Shown here piece after piece: positions 50,926-58,911 of a DNA stretch of 64,000 nucleotides. Each line of letters starts with the position of its first letter. Positions within the stretch are counted from its first letter, which is position 1. Position numbers and translations under genes: made by a program. The DNA comes from Micromonospora tarensis (GTDB taxonomy: Bacteria > Actinomycetota > Actinomycetes > Mycobacteriales > Micromonosporaceae): positions 1 through 64,000 of the forward strand of contig NZ_JAEVHL010000001.1 of NCBI RefSeq assembly GCF_016803395.1, written 5' to 3'. Below the pieces are notes generated by a model, which was not told where the DNA came from, made no database searches, and saw only the letters and a program-made list of their open reading frames with translations.

Positions 50926-51951
50926 ATGGCCCACGATCACCGACCCCATATTTCTCTGGCTTCCGTTGCTGACCTGCTTGCCGCCGTGCCGTACCTGTTC
51001 GGCTTTCATGTTGACCACAGCGTCGTCATCGCCGGATACACCGAGTCCATGCTCACCGCGGCCACCCGCGCTGACCTGCCCAAGCGTGACGAAGTCCCCT
51101 CATGGGTCGACGCCACCACATCACAGTCTCTCGCCATGCTGCGCAACGTCGGCGCCACCGCCGCGACCATCATCGGCTACGGGCCCGCTGACACGGTCAC
51201 CCCGATCGTCGACATCCTCACCCCACACTTCGACCAGGCCGGAATTACCGTTCGCGACGCGTTGCGGGTCACCGACGGCCGCTACTACTCCTACCTCTGC
51301 GACGATCCAGCGTGCTGCCCCGTCGACGGGGTCCCGTTCGACGCCGTCGGCAGCGTCGTCGCCGTGAACGCGATCGTCGCGGGCCAGATGGCGCTGCCCG
51401 ACCGGGCTGCTCTCGTGGCCAGCATCGCCCCCACGACCGGCGCCGCCCGCGACGCCGTCACGACAGCCACCCAGCGGGCACATGAGCGACGCGACACCCT
51501 GTTCGCTGCGGGCCGGCGGGCGGCAGTCATCCGCGCCGGAAAGAAGGCGCTCCGAGCGGCGGTCGCCCGCTACGCCGACGACCGGGTCCTCACCGACGAC
51601 GAGGTGGCCTGGCTGTCCGTGCTCCTCCTCGACTACAAGGTCCGTGACGCCGCCTGGCGAACCAACGACGCCAACTCATCGGACCTCGCCTTATGGACCG
51701 ACATCACCCGCCGCGTCGACCCAGCCCTCGCCGCACCACCAGCCGTCCTACTCGCCGTCATCGCCTGGCGGACAGGACTCGGCGCCCTCGCCTCCGTCGC
51801 TATCGACCGGGCATTGGACGCCGACCCCAACGACCCTCTCGCCCATCTGATCGACCACGCCCTGCGCGCCGGCATTCCACCCGCCGCCCTTGACAGCCAA
51901 GCCACCCCGACAACCTCTGCCGAGAACCCGCCATCAACCGACCAGAAATGA
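50926..51951 (+). CDS. DUF4192-domain protein
   Basis: 341 residues with GAGGAG before the ATG. The start ISLASVADLLAAVPYLFGFH followed by DHSVVIAGYTESM is the diagnostic opening of DUF4192. It continues with VGATAATIIGYGPADTVTPI, YYSYLCDDPACCPVDGVPFD (the family's conserved Y-x(4)-C-x-D-x-x-C-C-P loop) and VVAVNAIVAGQMALPDRAAL. Later come ADDRVLTDDEVAWLSVLLLD and LLAVIAWRTGLGALASVAID, a helical C-terminal half. The family is widespread in actinobacteria and of unknown function. The stop overlaps the next ATG (ATGA). Confidence 0.85.
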   Translation: MAHDHRPHISLASVADLLAAVPYLFGFHVDHSVVIAGYTESMLTAATRADLPKRDEVPSWVDATTSQSLAMLRNVGATAATIIGYGPADTVTPIVDILTPHFDQAGITVRDALRVTDGRYYSYLCDDPACCPVDGVPFDAVGSVVAVNAIVAGQMALPDRAALVASIAPTTGAARDAVTTATQRAHERRDTLFAAGRRAAVIRAGKKALRAAVARYADDRVLTDDEVAWLSVLLLDYKVRDAAWRTNDANSSDLALWTDITRRVDPALAAPPAVLLAVIAWRTGLGALASVAIDRALDADPNDPLAHLIDHALRAGIPPAALDSQATPTTSAENPPSTDQK

Positions 51952-52394
51952 GCACCCTGATGGCCCTGCACCTTCAATTCAACCTGACCGAGACGCTGCG
52001 GCTGGCTGAACACGCCGTCTCCAGCACCGAGCAGGCCCAGTCCTACACAGAAACCGAGGACGGCATCGCCTGCCCTGGCGCGCTGGTCTGGATCCACGAC
52101 GAGGGCGTCTACCTCATGTCCAGCGGCCTGCCGCGCCTCCACGACCCGGACCGTCCCGACTCCAACCTCCTGGTCTACGCCGACGGCTGGAACCCGAACA
52201 CCGACGGCTATCGCCGCGACGTTGACCTCGGCGGCGACGACTTCGCCGAACATTTACACCTCACTGACCCGGCCGCGCCACTGATCAGAGAGCTACGCGC
52301 GGCTCACGCCGAGGGTTACCGCTGGCTGCAACTCACCGTGACCGGCACCGCCTACGAGGTGAGCGTCGCCGGTAGTTGTCAACGTCCACTCTGA
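51948..52394 (+). CDS. uncharacterised protein, paralogue family A (short form)
   Basis: 148 residues if started at the ATG that overlaps the DUF4192 stop. The ATG at 51960 gives a start (MALHLQFNLTETLRLAEHAV) collinear with the 42389 protein. It continues CPGALVWIHDEGVYLMSSGL, LLVYADGWNPNTDGYRRDVD, LGGDDFAEHLHLTDPAAPLI and YRWLQLTVTGTAYEVSVAGS. It is a close duplicate of the 42389 protein and shares the LAEHA module with 26607 and 54810. Function unknown. Confidence 0.75.
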   Translation: MSTLMALHLQFNLTETLRLAEHAVSSTEQAQSYTETEDGIACPGALVWIHDEGVYLMSSGLPRLHDPDRPDSNLLVYADGWNPNTDGYRRDVDLGGDDFAEHLHLTDPAAPLIRELRAAHAEGYRWLQLTVTGTAYEVSVAGSCQRPL

Positions 52395-52437
52395 CCGAAC
52401 CGCACGTTCGCCTCCGGCCCGCCCCTCCGAGAAAACC

Positions 52438-52469
52438 GGAACGGCCCCGACCCGCGTCGGGGCAGTTCC
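52438..52469 (+). terminator. 14-position hairpin
   Basis: GGAACGGCCCCGAC (52438-52451) pairs with GTCGGGGCAGTTCC (52456-52469) with one mismatch, loop 4. The surrounding 52395-52616 holds no gene. Confidence 0.6.
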
Positions 52470-52616
52470 CGCATTCGGGCGTCCTATCACAGCGAAACGA
52501 CGACGTCTCAGCGGGACACGACTTGCTGTCTTTATTCAAGCGAGCGTCAATTCTAACGCGATTCGCCAAGTAATCCGCCTGATGTAAGGCGCTCACGGTC
52601 AGCCTAAGTAATAGCT

Positions 52617-52880
52617 ATGCCCGTCATCCCGTCGATGTCAGATGTGATCTTTGTCGATCGCTGCGACCTGCCTACACCGAGCTTTCCTGGGGGCCTATCT
52701 ATCTCTCGCCTTACTGCTTCGCACAGTCACCGTTTTCTTCGACGGCGGCGTCCTGTGTGCGAGAGGTGCTACGAGGGCGTCCAGCGACTGCTGGCCGCCA
52801 TCCCCGAACCGCCCCGCGACCCGTCACTAACGCTGGAGGGGTACCAACGACAAGCCGAGAACGCGATCCAGCCGGAATAA
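52617..52880 (+). CDS. possible small Cys-pair protein
   Basis: 87 residues without a visible ribosome binding site. The first half (MSDVIFVDRCDLPTPSFPGG) is unremarkable. The second (RRRRPVCERCYEGVQRLLAA, IPEPPRDPSLTLEGYQRQAE) has a C-x-x-C followed by a helix, like small metal-binding proteins. Codon use is weakly biased and the DNA is AT-richer than average, so this may be a recent acquisition or a chance frame. Confidence 0.35.
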   Translation: MPVIPSMSDVIFVDRCDLPTPSFPGGLSISRLTASHSHRFLRRRRPVCERCYEGVQRLLAAIPEPPRDPSLTLEGYQRQAENAIQPE

Positions 52881-52938
52881 ACAATTATTGCTCAGCCCGA
52901 GACGGCAAGTAAGCACAATGAGGAAAGGCGGACTTTCA

Positions 52939-53460
52939 ATGAACAGCCCTGGCAACGGCATACCCGACCTAAACCGAGAGCATCTCCTGAAGCACCTGAT
53001 TGGGATCGAGGCGTTCGGCGAATCTTCCGGCTGGAATCATTCGCCGGTACTCCTCGCCATCACGAACGAACCTGCGCCGGGAACGGCCGACGAGTGGCGG
53101 CTTGCCGCGAGATCAGTAGATGTACCGCGGCGGATCTGGCACGACGCCGGCCCGATCGAGGTCCTAGACGCGCTCCTCGCGCAGTTCCGGTCACCTGCCT
53201 CCCAAGCGGTGGCGGTACTTACTTCCCACGACAATCCGTACACCCGCAATGTGGGCTGGGCCTTCGTCTACATCAAGCAATCTGCGGATGGCAAGGAAGC
53301 CCGGGTCGTTGATGCGGCGGACGAGCATGGCGGCCTGTATCGGATAGCACGGCTGCGGGGCGCGGCTCCAGAGAACGAGTACGACGCCGATGGCTCAGTT
53401 TACGCGGAGACGCCAACCCACCGAATCCTTCTTCAGCTCGTTACCGCCACGCGTCTCTAA
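52939..53460 (+). CDS. uncharacterised protein, paralogue family D
   Basis: 173 residues from ATG 52939 with AAAGGCGG upstream; an earlier ATG at 52918 is possible. It has LLKHLIGIEAFGESSGWNHS-PVLLAITNEP, then WRLAARSVDVPRRIWHDAGP, IEVLDALLAQFRSPASQAVA, RNVGWAFVYIKQSADGKEAR and VVDAADEHGGLYRIARLRGA. The GIEAFGESSGW start matches GVEALADARGW in the 25655 protein, and the D-x-x-G-x-L-Y strand is the family D mark. Codon use is somewhat less GC-biased. Unknown function. Confidence 0.7.
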   Translation: MNSPGNGIPDLNREHLLKHLIGIEAFGESSGWNHSPVLLAITNEPAPGTADEWRLAARSVDVPRRIWHDAGPIEVLDALLAQFRSPASQAVAVLTSHDNPYTRNVGWAFVYIKQSADGKEARVVDAADEHGGLYRIARLRGAAPENEYDADGSVYAETPTHRILLQLVTATRL

Positions 53461-53520
53461 TTCGTGGGTGCATACCTGCGCCTGCTGCTCCCGAAGACCG
53501 CAAAGAAAGGATCAATTACT

Positions 53521-54558
53521 GTGGGCCTGAGACGGGAAACAACCTACGCCGGGTACGCCCGGGCCGCCGTAAACGCGAAGACCCTCATGGCGGAGCACTG
53601 CGCCCGACAAGGCGCCGACGAGCTTGTCTCGGTGATCATGGCGGATGCCCTGACTGTCAAAGTCAACAATCACCAGTGGCAGGCACAGACGGCGACCGCG
53701 CAGAGCGCTGGCCGCACCCTTACACGGCAACTCGAAACTGCCTGGCGCATCGGGGAGCCATTCGTCGTCGCCCCAGCGATGACGGCGATCATCGCCGCCG
53801 CCGCGCAGGCCCTAGACCTGACCGATGACCTACTCACCGCCGACACCGCGCCGACTGACAGCGGCGTGCTGTTCCTCCCCGAGCCAATCTTCATCCGCTC
53901 TGCCGCCGGCACCATCCGAGGCATAGCCGCGATCACCTGGACCACGATGATCACGCCTGCCGGCAGGTCCTGGTTGATCTGCGGCTGGGCGGATCACGAG
54001 GACACCGATGATCCTCACATCGCGGCGCTGCTCGCCTCAGCGGAGTACCAGCGCAACCGGGCCACCTTCGGGCCCTACATCCTCACTGACCTGACGACCC
54101 TGCCAGTCGGCAGACCAGTGCCCGCGCTTGAACTACCTGAGACCGATGCCCCGCCCATCGACTGGCGGAGCGCGCCGGACGGCCGCACGGTGATCGACGA
54201 TCGCACAGCATCCAGAGTCTGCGCCGCTATCACGTACGCGTTCTGGCGCATCCAAGCCCAACCCCTCGCCACCGTCAGCGAGTCACCGCTGCCGCGCGCA
54301 ACGAGCCGCCGCGCGGCACGGTCATCGATCGTGCACAACACCCGCGTGGTCATGCTCCGTCGAACCAGCCCCGTCGGGGCAGGCGTTGACGGTGACGCGA
54401 AGTGGCACTACCGGGTGCGGTTTTTCGTCCGTGGCCACTGGCGACACCTCACCGCCAAGGACGGCACCCGGTACCGGATCTGGATCCACACCCACATCAA
54501 GGGACCGGACGGAGCCCCGCTCCTGCACGGTGAACTGGTATCCGTCCTCGGCCGGTGA
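53521..54558 (+). CDS. uncharacterised protein, paralogue family B
   Basis: 345 residues from GTG 53521 with AAAGGA 8 bases upstream; a GTG/ATG further up at 53464 would add an unrelated leader. It aligns with the 48159 protein along its length: ETTYAGYARAAVNAKTLMAE, EPFVVAPAMTAIIAAAAQAL, DTAPTDSGVLFLPEPIFIRS and WLICGWADHEDTD. It continues with ITYAFWRIQAQPLATVSESP, KWHYRVRFFVRGHWRHLTAK and YRIWIHTHIKGPDGAPLLHG. The most conserved part is the C-terminal 60 residues. Function unknown. Confidence 0.8.
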   Translation: MGLRRETTYAGYARAAVNAKTLMAEHCARQGADELVSVIMADALTVKVNNHQWQAQTATAQSAGRTLTRQLETAWRIGEPFVVAPAMTAIIAAAAQALDLTDDLLTADTAPTDSGVLFLPEPIFIRSAAGTIRGIAAITWTTMITPAGRSWLICGWADHEDTDDPHIAALLASAEYQRNRATFGPYILTDLTTLPVGRPVPALELPETDAPPIDWRSAPDGRTVIDDRTASRVCAAITYAFWRIQAQPLATVSESPLPRATSRRAARSSIVHNTRVVMLRRTSPVGAGVDGDAKWHYRVRFFVRGHWRHLTAKDGTRYRIWIHTHIKGPDGAPLLHGELVSVLGR

Positions 54559-54605
54559 GCCCTGATCAGTCGCCGCCGCGCTAGCTGAGCAATGCAGGCC
54601 CTGCC

Positions 54606-54626
54606 GGGCCTACCGCCCGTAGGCCC
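54606..54626 (+). terminator. 8-bp hairpin
   Basis: GGGCCTAC (54606-54613) pairs with GTAGGCCC (54619-54626) around CGCCC, 47 bases after the family B stop. The remaining gap to 54810 has no gene. Confidence 0.5.
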
Positions 54627-54809
54627 TCGGCCTAGCGCCCGCGGTTGCCCCCGCTACGGCAACGCGCCCTCGCCTTCGGTACCCGCGTCGGGGGCGCGTC
54701 CGGGCGGTCATCTAACCGCGACGCCCGCGATTCACACGCTCTTCATCTCGCCCGGTTCCCGCCACGTGGACCGGGCCACTCGCCTGACCAACGGAAGGAA
54801 CACCGAACG

Positions 54810-55928
54810 ATGACACGCAGACTATGGTGGCGGACCGACAAGATCCTGCCCTTGGCCGAGCACGCCGCCGCCACGCCCCATCACCATCAGGCCCGTCAGC
54901 AGAACCGCGCCGGATGGCCTGCTGTGCCCGCGCTGATCTGGTCCCACGACGCCGACGGCGACTGGTTGTCCTCTAATGGTGACCCCACCTGGTACAGCGC
55001 CGATGGGACCGAGTACCGCGTGCGGGCCGAGACCTGGACCCACACCGCGACCGGCACCACCGGTAACCCCCATCCCGGCGACGACGGTGACGGGTTCCTT
55101 CCTCTGCGCCTGGAACACTCCGACGGGCGCCGAACGCTGCTCGAATTGCTCCGCTTCGCCCGCGCCCACGGCCTGCAGTGGTTCGGCGTTAACCCGGTCC
55201 GAACCAGCCAAGAGGGCACCGACCGGTACGTGATCTCGCACAGCCGGGGCGATGTCCTACCCGCCAAAGCGCTATGGGTGCCGGCACTCGTCACCTGCCA
55301 CAACGTAGGGGGAGGCTACTACCGGGCACTCGTCGCCGACGGATATACCGCTCTGCGCGGTGGCCTGCTGTGCCGGTTCCCGCGCCACGAGGTCGAACGC
55401 ATGAGCAGGCACCTGCACAGTCTGTCGATCGGCGACATGCCCGGCGAGCACCCCGTCCTGCATACCGCCCGCGACTTCGTCAGCGTGCAGTACGAGGAGA
55501 CCGCGAGCGACGAGGGCAGCCTGTGGATCGAGGACGACCGGGTGCCAGCCGACGCCGACGACCACTACGCGATCGGCGCCTACCGGTGGAAATGGTCGCC
55601 GCACGAGCCAGACGACGCCGACGGTCTTGGTCACGCCCATCGCCCCGAGGCCGACGCCGATTGGCGCGACAGGCCAGGCCTGCCCTCCATACCGCCCGGC
55701 GGGCGGCTGCTGGCGGCCGATGAGGCGGTAAGTCTCCTGGTGATGGGGAACCATTCCGAAAGTCGAGACGGCAGCCTGGCCATCGACGCCGCGCTGATCG
55801 AGGCAATTCGTCAAGGGCACATCGTCGCCTGCCTGTTTGGTGACGGCCGGGTCGCCTTCACCCGCGCGACCCAGCAGTCGGCAGGCTCAACCAGCCCAAC
55901 CCGAGCCCGCGGATTCGAGGTCCGATGA
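54810..55928 (+). CDS. uncharacterised protein, paralogue family A (long form)
   Basis: 372 residues with GGAAGGAA before the ATG. It aligns with the 26607 protein: LWWRTDKILPLAEHAAATPH, ALIWSHDADGDWLSSNGDPT, FLPLRLEHSDGRRTLLELLR, KALWVPALVTCHNVGGGYYR, RHLHSLSIGDMPGEHPVLHT and DADDHYAIGAYRWKWSPHE. It has an extra C-terminal 70 residues (LAADEAVSLLVMGNHSESRD, ALIEAIRQGHIVACLFGDGR) absent from 26607. The stop overlaps the HAD-like gene by ATGA. Function unknown; no membrane or secretion signals. Confidence 0.8.
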   Translation: MTRRLWWRTDKILPLAEHAAATPHHHQARQQNRAGWPAVPALIWSHDADGDWLSSNGDPTWYSADGTEYRVRAETWTHTATGTTGNPHPGDDGDGFLPLRLEHSDGRRTLLELLRFARAHGLQWFGVNPVRTSQEGTDRYVISHSRGDVLPAKALWVPALVTCHNVGGGYYRALVADGYTALRGGLLCRFPRHEVERMSRHLHSLSIGDMPGEHPVLHTARDFVSVQYEETASDEGSLWIEDDRVPADADDHYAIGAYRWKWSPHEPDDADGLGHAHRPEADADWRDRPGLPSIPPGGRLLAADEAVSLLVMGNHSESRDGSLAIDAALIEAIRQGHIVACLFGDGRVAFTRATQQSAGSTSPTRARGFEVR

Positions 55929-56941
55929 CCACCCCACGTACCGCTCCTGCTCTGGCCGCGAACCGGGCACGGCCGGTGGTCGCCATCGACGTCGACGGGG
56001 TACTCAACCCCGACGATCCGAGGACCGCCCGCCAGCTCGGCTACCACCCGCACCGCTACGACGGTCCCGCGCCCAGCGGTCAGCACGTCTCCGGCGAGGT
56101 GTGGCTGCACCCCGACCACGGCACCTGGCTCAGAGAACTCGCCCTCAACGCCGACCTGGTCTGGTGCACGAGCTGGGGCGCGATCGCCGCGACGTGGATC
56201 GGACCTCGACTCGGCCTGCCGGTTGACCTGCAGGTCATCGACGTCGGCCAAAGTGGCGTACGGTTCGGTCGCCAGCTCAAGCTCGCCGGTCTTTACCGAG
56301 CGATCGGCGGACGACCGGTGGCCGTTCTCGACGACACGTTCGGCGGCCGGGATGGGTCTGAGGCCGCTGACCGCACCGCGCGTGGCAAAGCCACTCTGCT
56401 AGTGCCCGTCGACGGCGTCACGGGCCTACAACGAGGTCACATCGATCAGGTCCTCAACTGGCTCAGTCGGTTGGCCATCGACGCGCAGGAGCCCTACGCG
56501 CGAGACGAGCCCAGAACCGGCCCGACTGCACCGCAGGAGAGCGACGAGGTGGGGGATGACGGCGGCGACCTCAGCATCGGCGATCCGGTGCTGCGGAAGT
56601 CGCGGCTGCTGTCCAGAAAGTGCGACACGTGCATCTTCCGTCCCGGGAACCTGATGCACCTTTCCGAGGGCCGCTTACGTGATCTGGTTGCCGAGGCTCG
56701 GCGTGACGAGGGTTTCGTCATCTGCCATGAGACGCTGCCCGGCTATCGGCGCCCCGGTGTCAAACCCGCTATTTGCCGAGGATTCGCCGACCGCTACTCC
56801 ACCCAGACGCTGCAGGTGATCGAACGGCTCTTCGGGTTCCTTGAAGTCGACCCGCCCGAGAAGGACGCAACTCCGACCGACGGCACTGTGCCGACGGGGG
56901 ACAGTGCCACTGGAAGCGCTGACCCCGGACCAGCTCGGTAG
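55925..56941 (+). CDS. HAD-like phosphatase fused to a cysteine-cluster domain
   Basis: 338 residues. The N-terminus RPVVAIDVDGVLNPDDPRTA has the catalytic D-x-D-G of HAD phosphatases, in the form seen in the HAD domain of Swiss-army-knife RNA repair proteins. ADLVWCTSWGAIAATWIGPR (motif II region) and PVAVLDDTFGGRDGSEAADR (motif IV acidic pair) follow. After a linker, RKCDTCIFRPGNLMHLSEGR, VICHETLPGYRRPG and AICRGFADRYST form a Cys-x-x-Cys...Cys...Cys domain common as a separate actinobacterial protein and possibly metal-binding. It may repair or trim RNA or nucleotide ends. It is the last gene of the plus-strand array and overlaps the previous one. Confidence 0.75.
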   Translation: MTTPRTAPALAANRARPVVAIDVDGVLNPDDPRTARQLGYHPHRYDGPAPSGQHVSGEVWLHPDHGTWLRELALNADLVWCTSWGAIAATWIGPRLGLPVDLQVIDVGQSGVRFGRQLKLAGLYRAIGGRPVAVLDDTFGGRDGSEAADRTARGKATLLVPVDGVTGLQRGHIDQVLNWLSRLAIDAQEPYARDEPRTGPTAPQESDEVGDDGGDLSIGDPVLRKSRLLSRKCDTCIFRPGNLMHLSEGRLRDLVAEARRDEGFVICHETLPGYRRPGVKPAICRGFADRYSTQTLQVIERLFGFLEVDPPEKDATPTDGTVPTGDSATGSADPGPAR

Positions 56942-57855
56942 ATCGGCGGTACCAGGCGACGGCCGCGCCCGCGCCAGGGCCTCCGACGACTGGGGCCTGT
57001 ACGCGTGCCAATTCGCGGCGTACGCCTGCTGTTGGGTAGACCTGCGGTCGTGTTATTTAGGTACTCATCGATGATGGGTGGGCTGGACCGGTATCACCGC
57101 GTCCCGCCCACCCATTGTCGGGCCCATTATGCCGGTTCCGATCAAAATGCCTCGGGTAGGTTCGCCGCCTTGCCGGCCCCGATGAGTAAGAGACGTGGCC
57201 TTTTTCGTTGGACCCAGTTGGAGATGGCGGGACAAGCGACTGCTCGTGGCCGATACCCCTCCTCGTAAACGACGAGCACCACCTCTCCAGGCAGGGGCAA
57301 TCCCTGGAGATTCGCCGGCACCTTTCGATGAGGCGGCAGCTTCGTGGCCTTACGGGGTGAACCTGCGGAATTGGGGCGACGTCTCGGGTGGGGTTGTCTT
57401 GTGCTCCGGCGTGCTCGAAGTCGTCTGGGTTGTTCGCTTGGTGAGGTAGGCGCTGGCGTGCGCGGCGCAACTCGTGGGCAAATCGCCGGCCGTTTGGCGA
57501 GGAGGCGCGAACACGACGTCCGGAGCTATGAGTCGGCCTCGATGGTCGCGAAGAACTTCCGAAGCTTCATGGGACATGCCCAGGTGGAGCAGTATCAACT
57601 CCGGTCGCGGGGCGTAGGCGTCCTGGTTCCGCAGCGTTGGAACGCTATCGCCTTAACGACGTCCCGGCTGACCGCGCCGACACCCCATCAGAGTCGGAGC
57701 CCTTTGCTCGCCAGTAGGTGAGGGTGGACGTGCCGGCCCGGCTCGGGGGTGTGGCCTCAGGCGGGGTGCCGCCTGTCGGGCGGCTGGGAGCCGAGCTTGT
57801 GGCTGCCCTGCCTGCCGGCGCCGCAGCGGCGAGAGTGTTCGAACTCTTCTTCCTG
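56942..57855. other. 900-base gap between cargo array and Tad module
   Basis: No convincing gene. Base composition is less GC-rich and the frames are short or random. ATGGGTGGGC (57074-57083) pairs with GCCCACCCAT (57106-57115), a likely bidirectional terminator between the converging operons. TCTCCAGG/CCTGGAGA at 57284-57310 is a weaker repeat. It may be a remnant zone. Confidence 0.5.
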
Positions 57856-58911
57856 TCAGTGGCGGAGGCTGTCGGCGGGGTGTCCGTTGTCGTTCGGCAT
57901 TGGCGGTGACCAGTACCGGTAGACGGTGCGCTCCGATTTCCCGATGCGGGCGGCGATGTCCGCGGGCGGTAGCTCCGGGTCGCGGCGGCGCCAGTAGGCG
58001 ACTGCGGCTGCGGTGTCAGCCGGTACGTTGTCTGTTCGCTCGTCACCCGCCGGTGCGGTCGGCTCGATGCTGCTGACGCTCGGCGACGAGGTCTGCGGCG
58101 GCGTGAGGCCGCCTACGTCGCCGAGGTTCGCGTCTGTCTCGGGTTTGGGCGCGCAGTTGTCCAGCGTAGCGACTGCTCTCTCCTGGTGCGGGCCGTTGTC
58201 GTCGTGCGGGCGATGCCGAGGGGTGGATGAGGTGCTGGCGCTGTCGGCGTCCGGTTCGGCTGTGATGGGTGCAGCGGCGTGTGAGGGCATCGCCGATACG
58301 GTGCTGGGGCGGTCGAGTCGGGCCGGGGCGTTGGTGGTTGCCGTGTCGGATGCGCGAGCCACAGGCCGCGCATCGCTCGGTGCTGCGGGCGCTGCTGCGG
58401 ATGCGTTGATGGGCGGCGACGGCGTGTGTGTGGGCGCGGGTGGCGATGGTGGGGGCATGGTGGTTCGGATCTTGGCGGTGATTTCGACGAGGCTGACACT
58501 GGCCACGATGACGAGCCCGTCGACGGAGATGGGCAGCAGGTACGCCCCGCCGTGCTCGGTCTCGCCGTAGCGGGCCGCAACCCCGGCAAGATGCCAGTAG
58601 CTCACCCAGGTCGCGATGGCGGCGATGACCGAGGTTGCCGCGATGCGGATCGCGCCGAGCAGACGCCGGTGGTGGGGCACCCGCGAGATCAACTCTACGG
58701 TGAGCAGGAGCGCCAGTGGTGGCCACGCGGCGATGATTTGGCTGATCGGATTCGGGCGGGCGTGTAAGACGTTCGCGGCCACCGACGCGGCGACGCCGAG
58801 GACGAGAGTTGCCCGTACCGCCCACCGCAGCCTGCGTAGCTGCTTGTCGTCGGTGGTCCCGGCGGCGACTGGTGTTCCCGGACCGCTGGCCAGATGAGAC
58901 GCGCTGCTCAC
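57856..58911 (-). CDS. DUF2637 (Spd-type) membrane protein with C-terminal helix-turn-helix
   Basis: 351 residues. Four membrane helices occupy residues about 30-150: WAVRATLVLGVAASVAANVL, QIIAAWPPLALLLTVELI, IAATSVIAAIATWVSYWHLA and YLLPISVDGLVIVASVSLVE. The last contains the S-V-D-G-L signature of DUF2637 proteins, many of which are spread (Spd) proteins of actinobacterial conjugative elements. A Pro/Ser/Ala-rich cytoplasmic linker leads to a helix-turn-helix at the end (LPPADIAARIGKSERTVYRY). It may help distribute element DNA along hyphae. The ATG overlaps the LysM-BTAD stop (ATGA), tying it to the Tad operon. Confidence 0.85.
   Translation of the reverse strand: MSSASHLASGPGTPVAAGTTDDKQLRRLRWAVRATLVLGVAASVAANVLHARPNPISQIIAAWPPLALLLTVELISRVPHHRRLLGAIRIAATSVIAAIATWVSYWHLAGVAARYGETEHGGAYLLPISVDGLVIVASVSLVEITAKIRTTMPPPSPPAPTHTPSPPINASAAAPAAPSDARPVARASDTATTNAPARLDRPSTVSAMPSHAAAPITAEPDADSASTSSTPRHRPHDDNGPHQERAVATLDNCAPKPETDANLGDVGGLTPPQTSSPSVSSIEPTAPAGDERTDNVPADTAAAVAYWRRRDPELPPADIAARIGKSERTVYRYWSPPMPNDNGHPADSLRH

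Noticed and set aside
57057-57721. Several 80-140-residue frames on both strands
   Set aside because: Random codon use and AT-richer composition; they look like non-coding or decayed DNA between converging operons.
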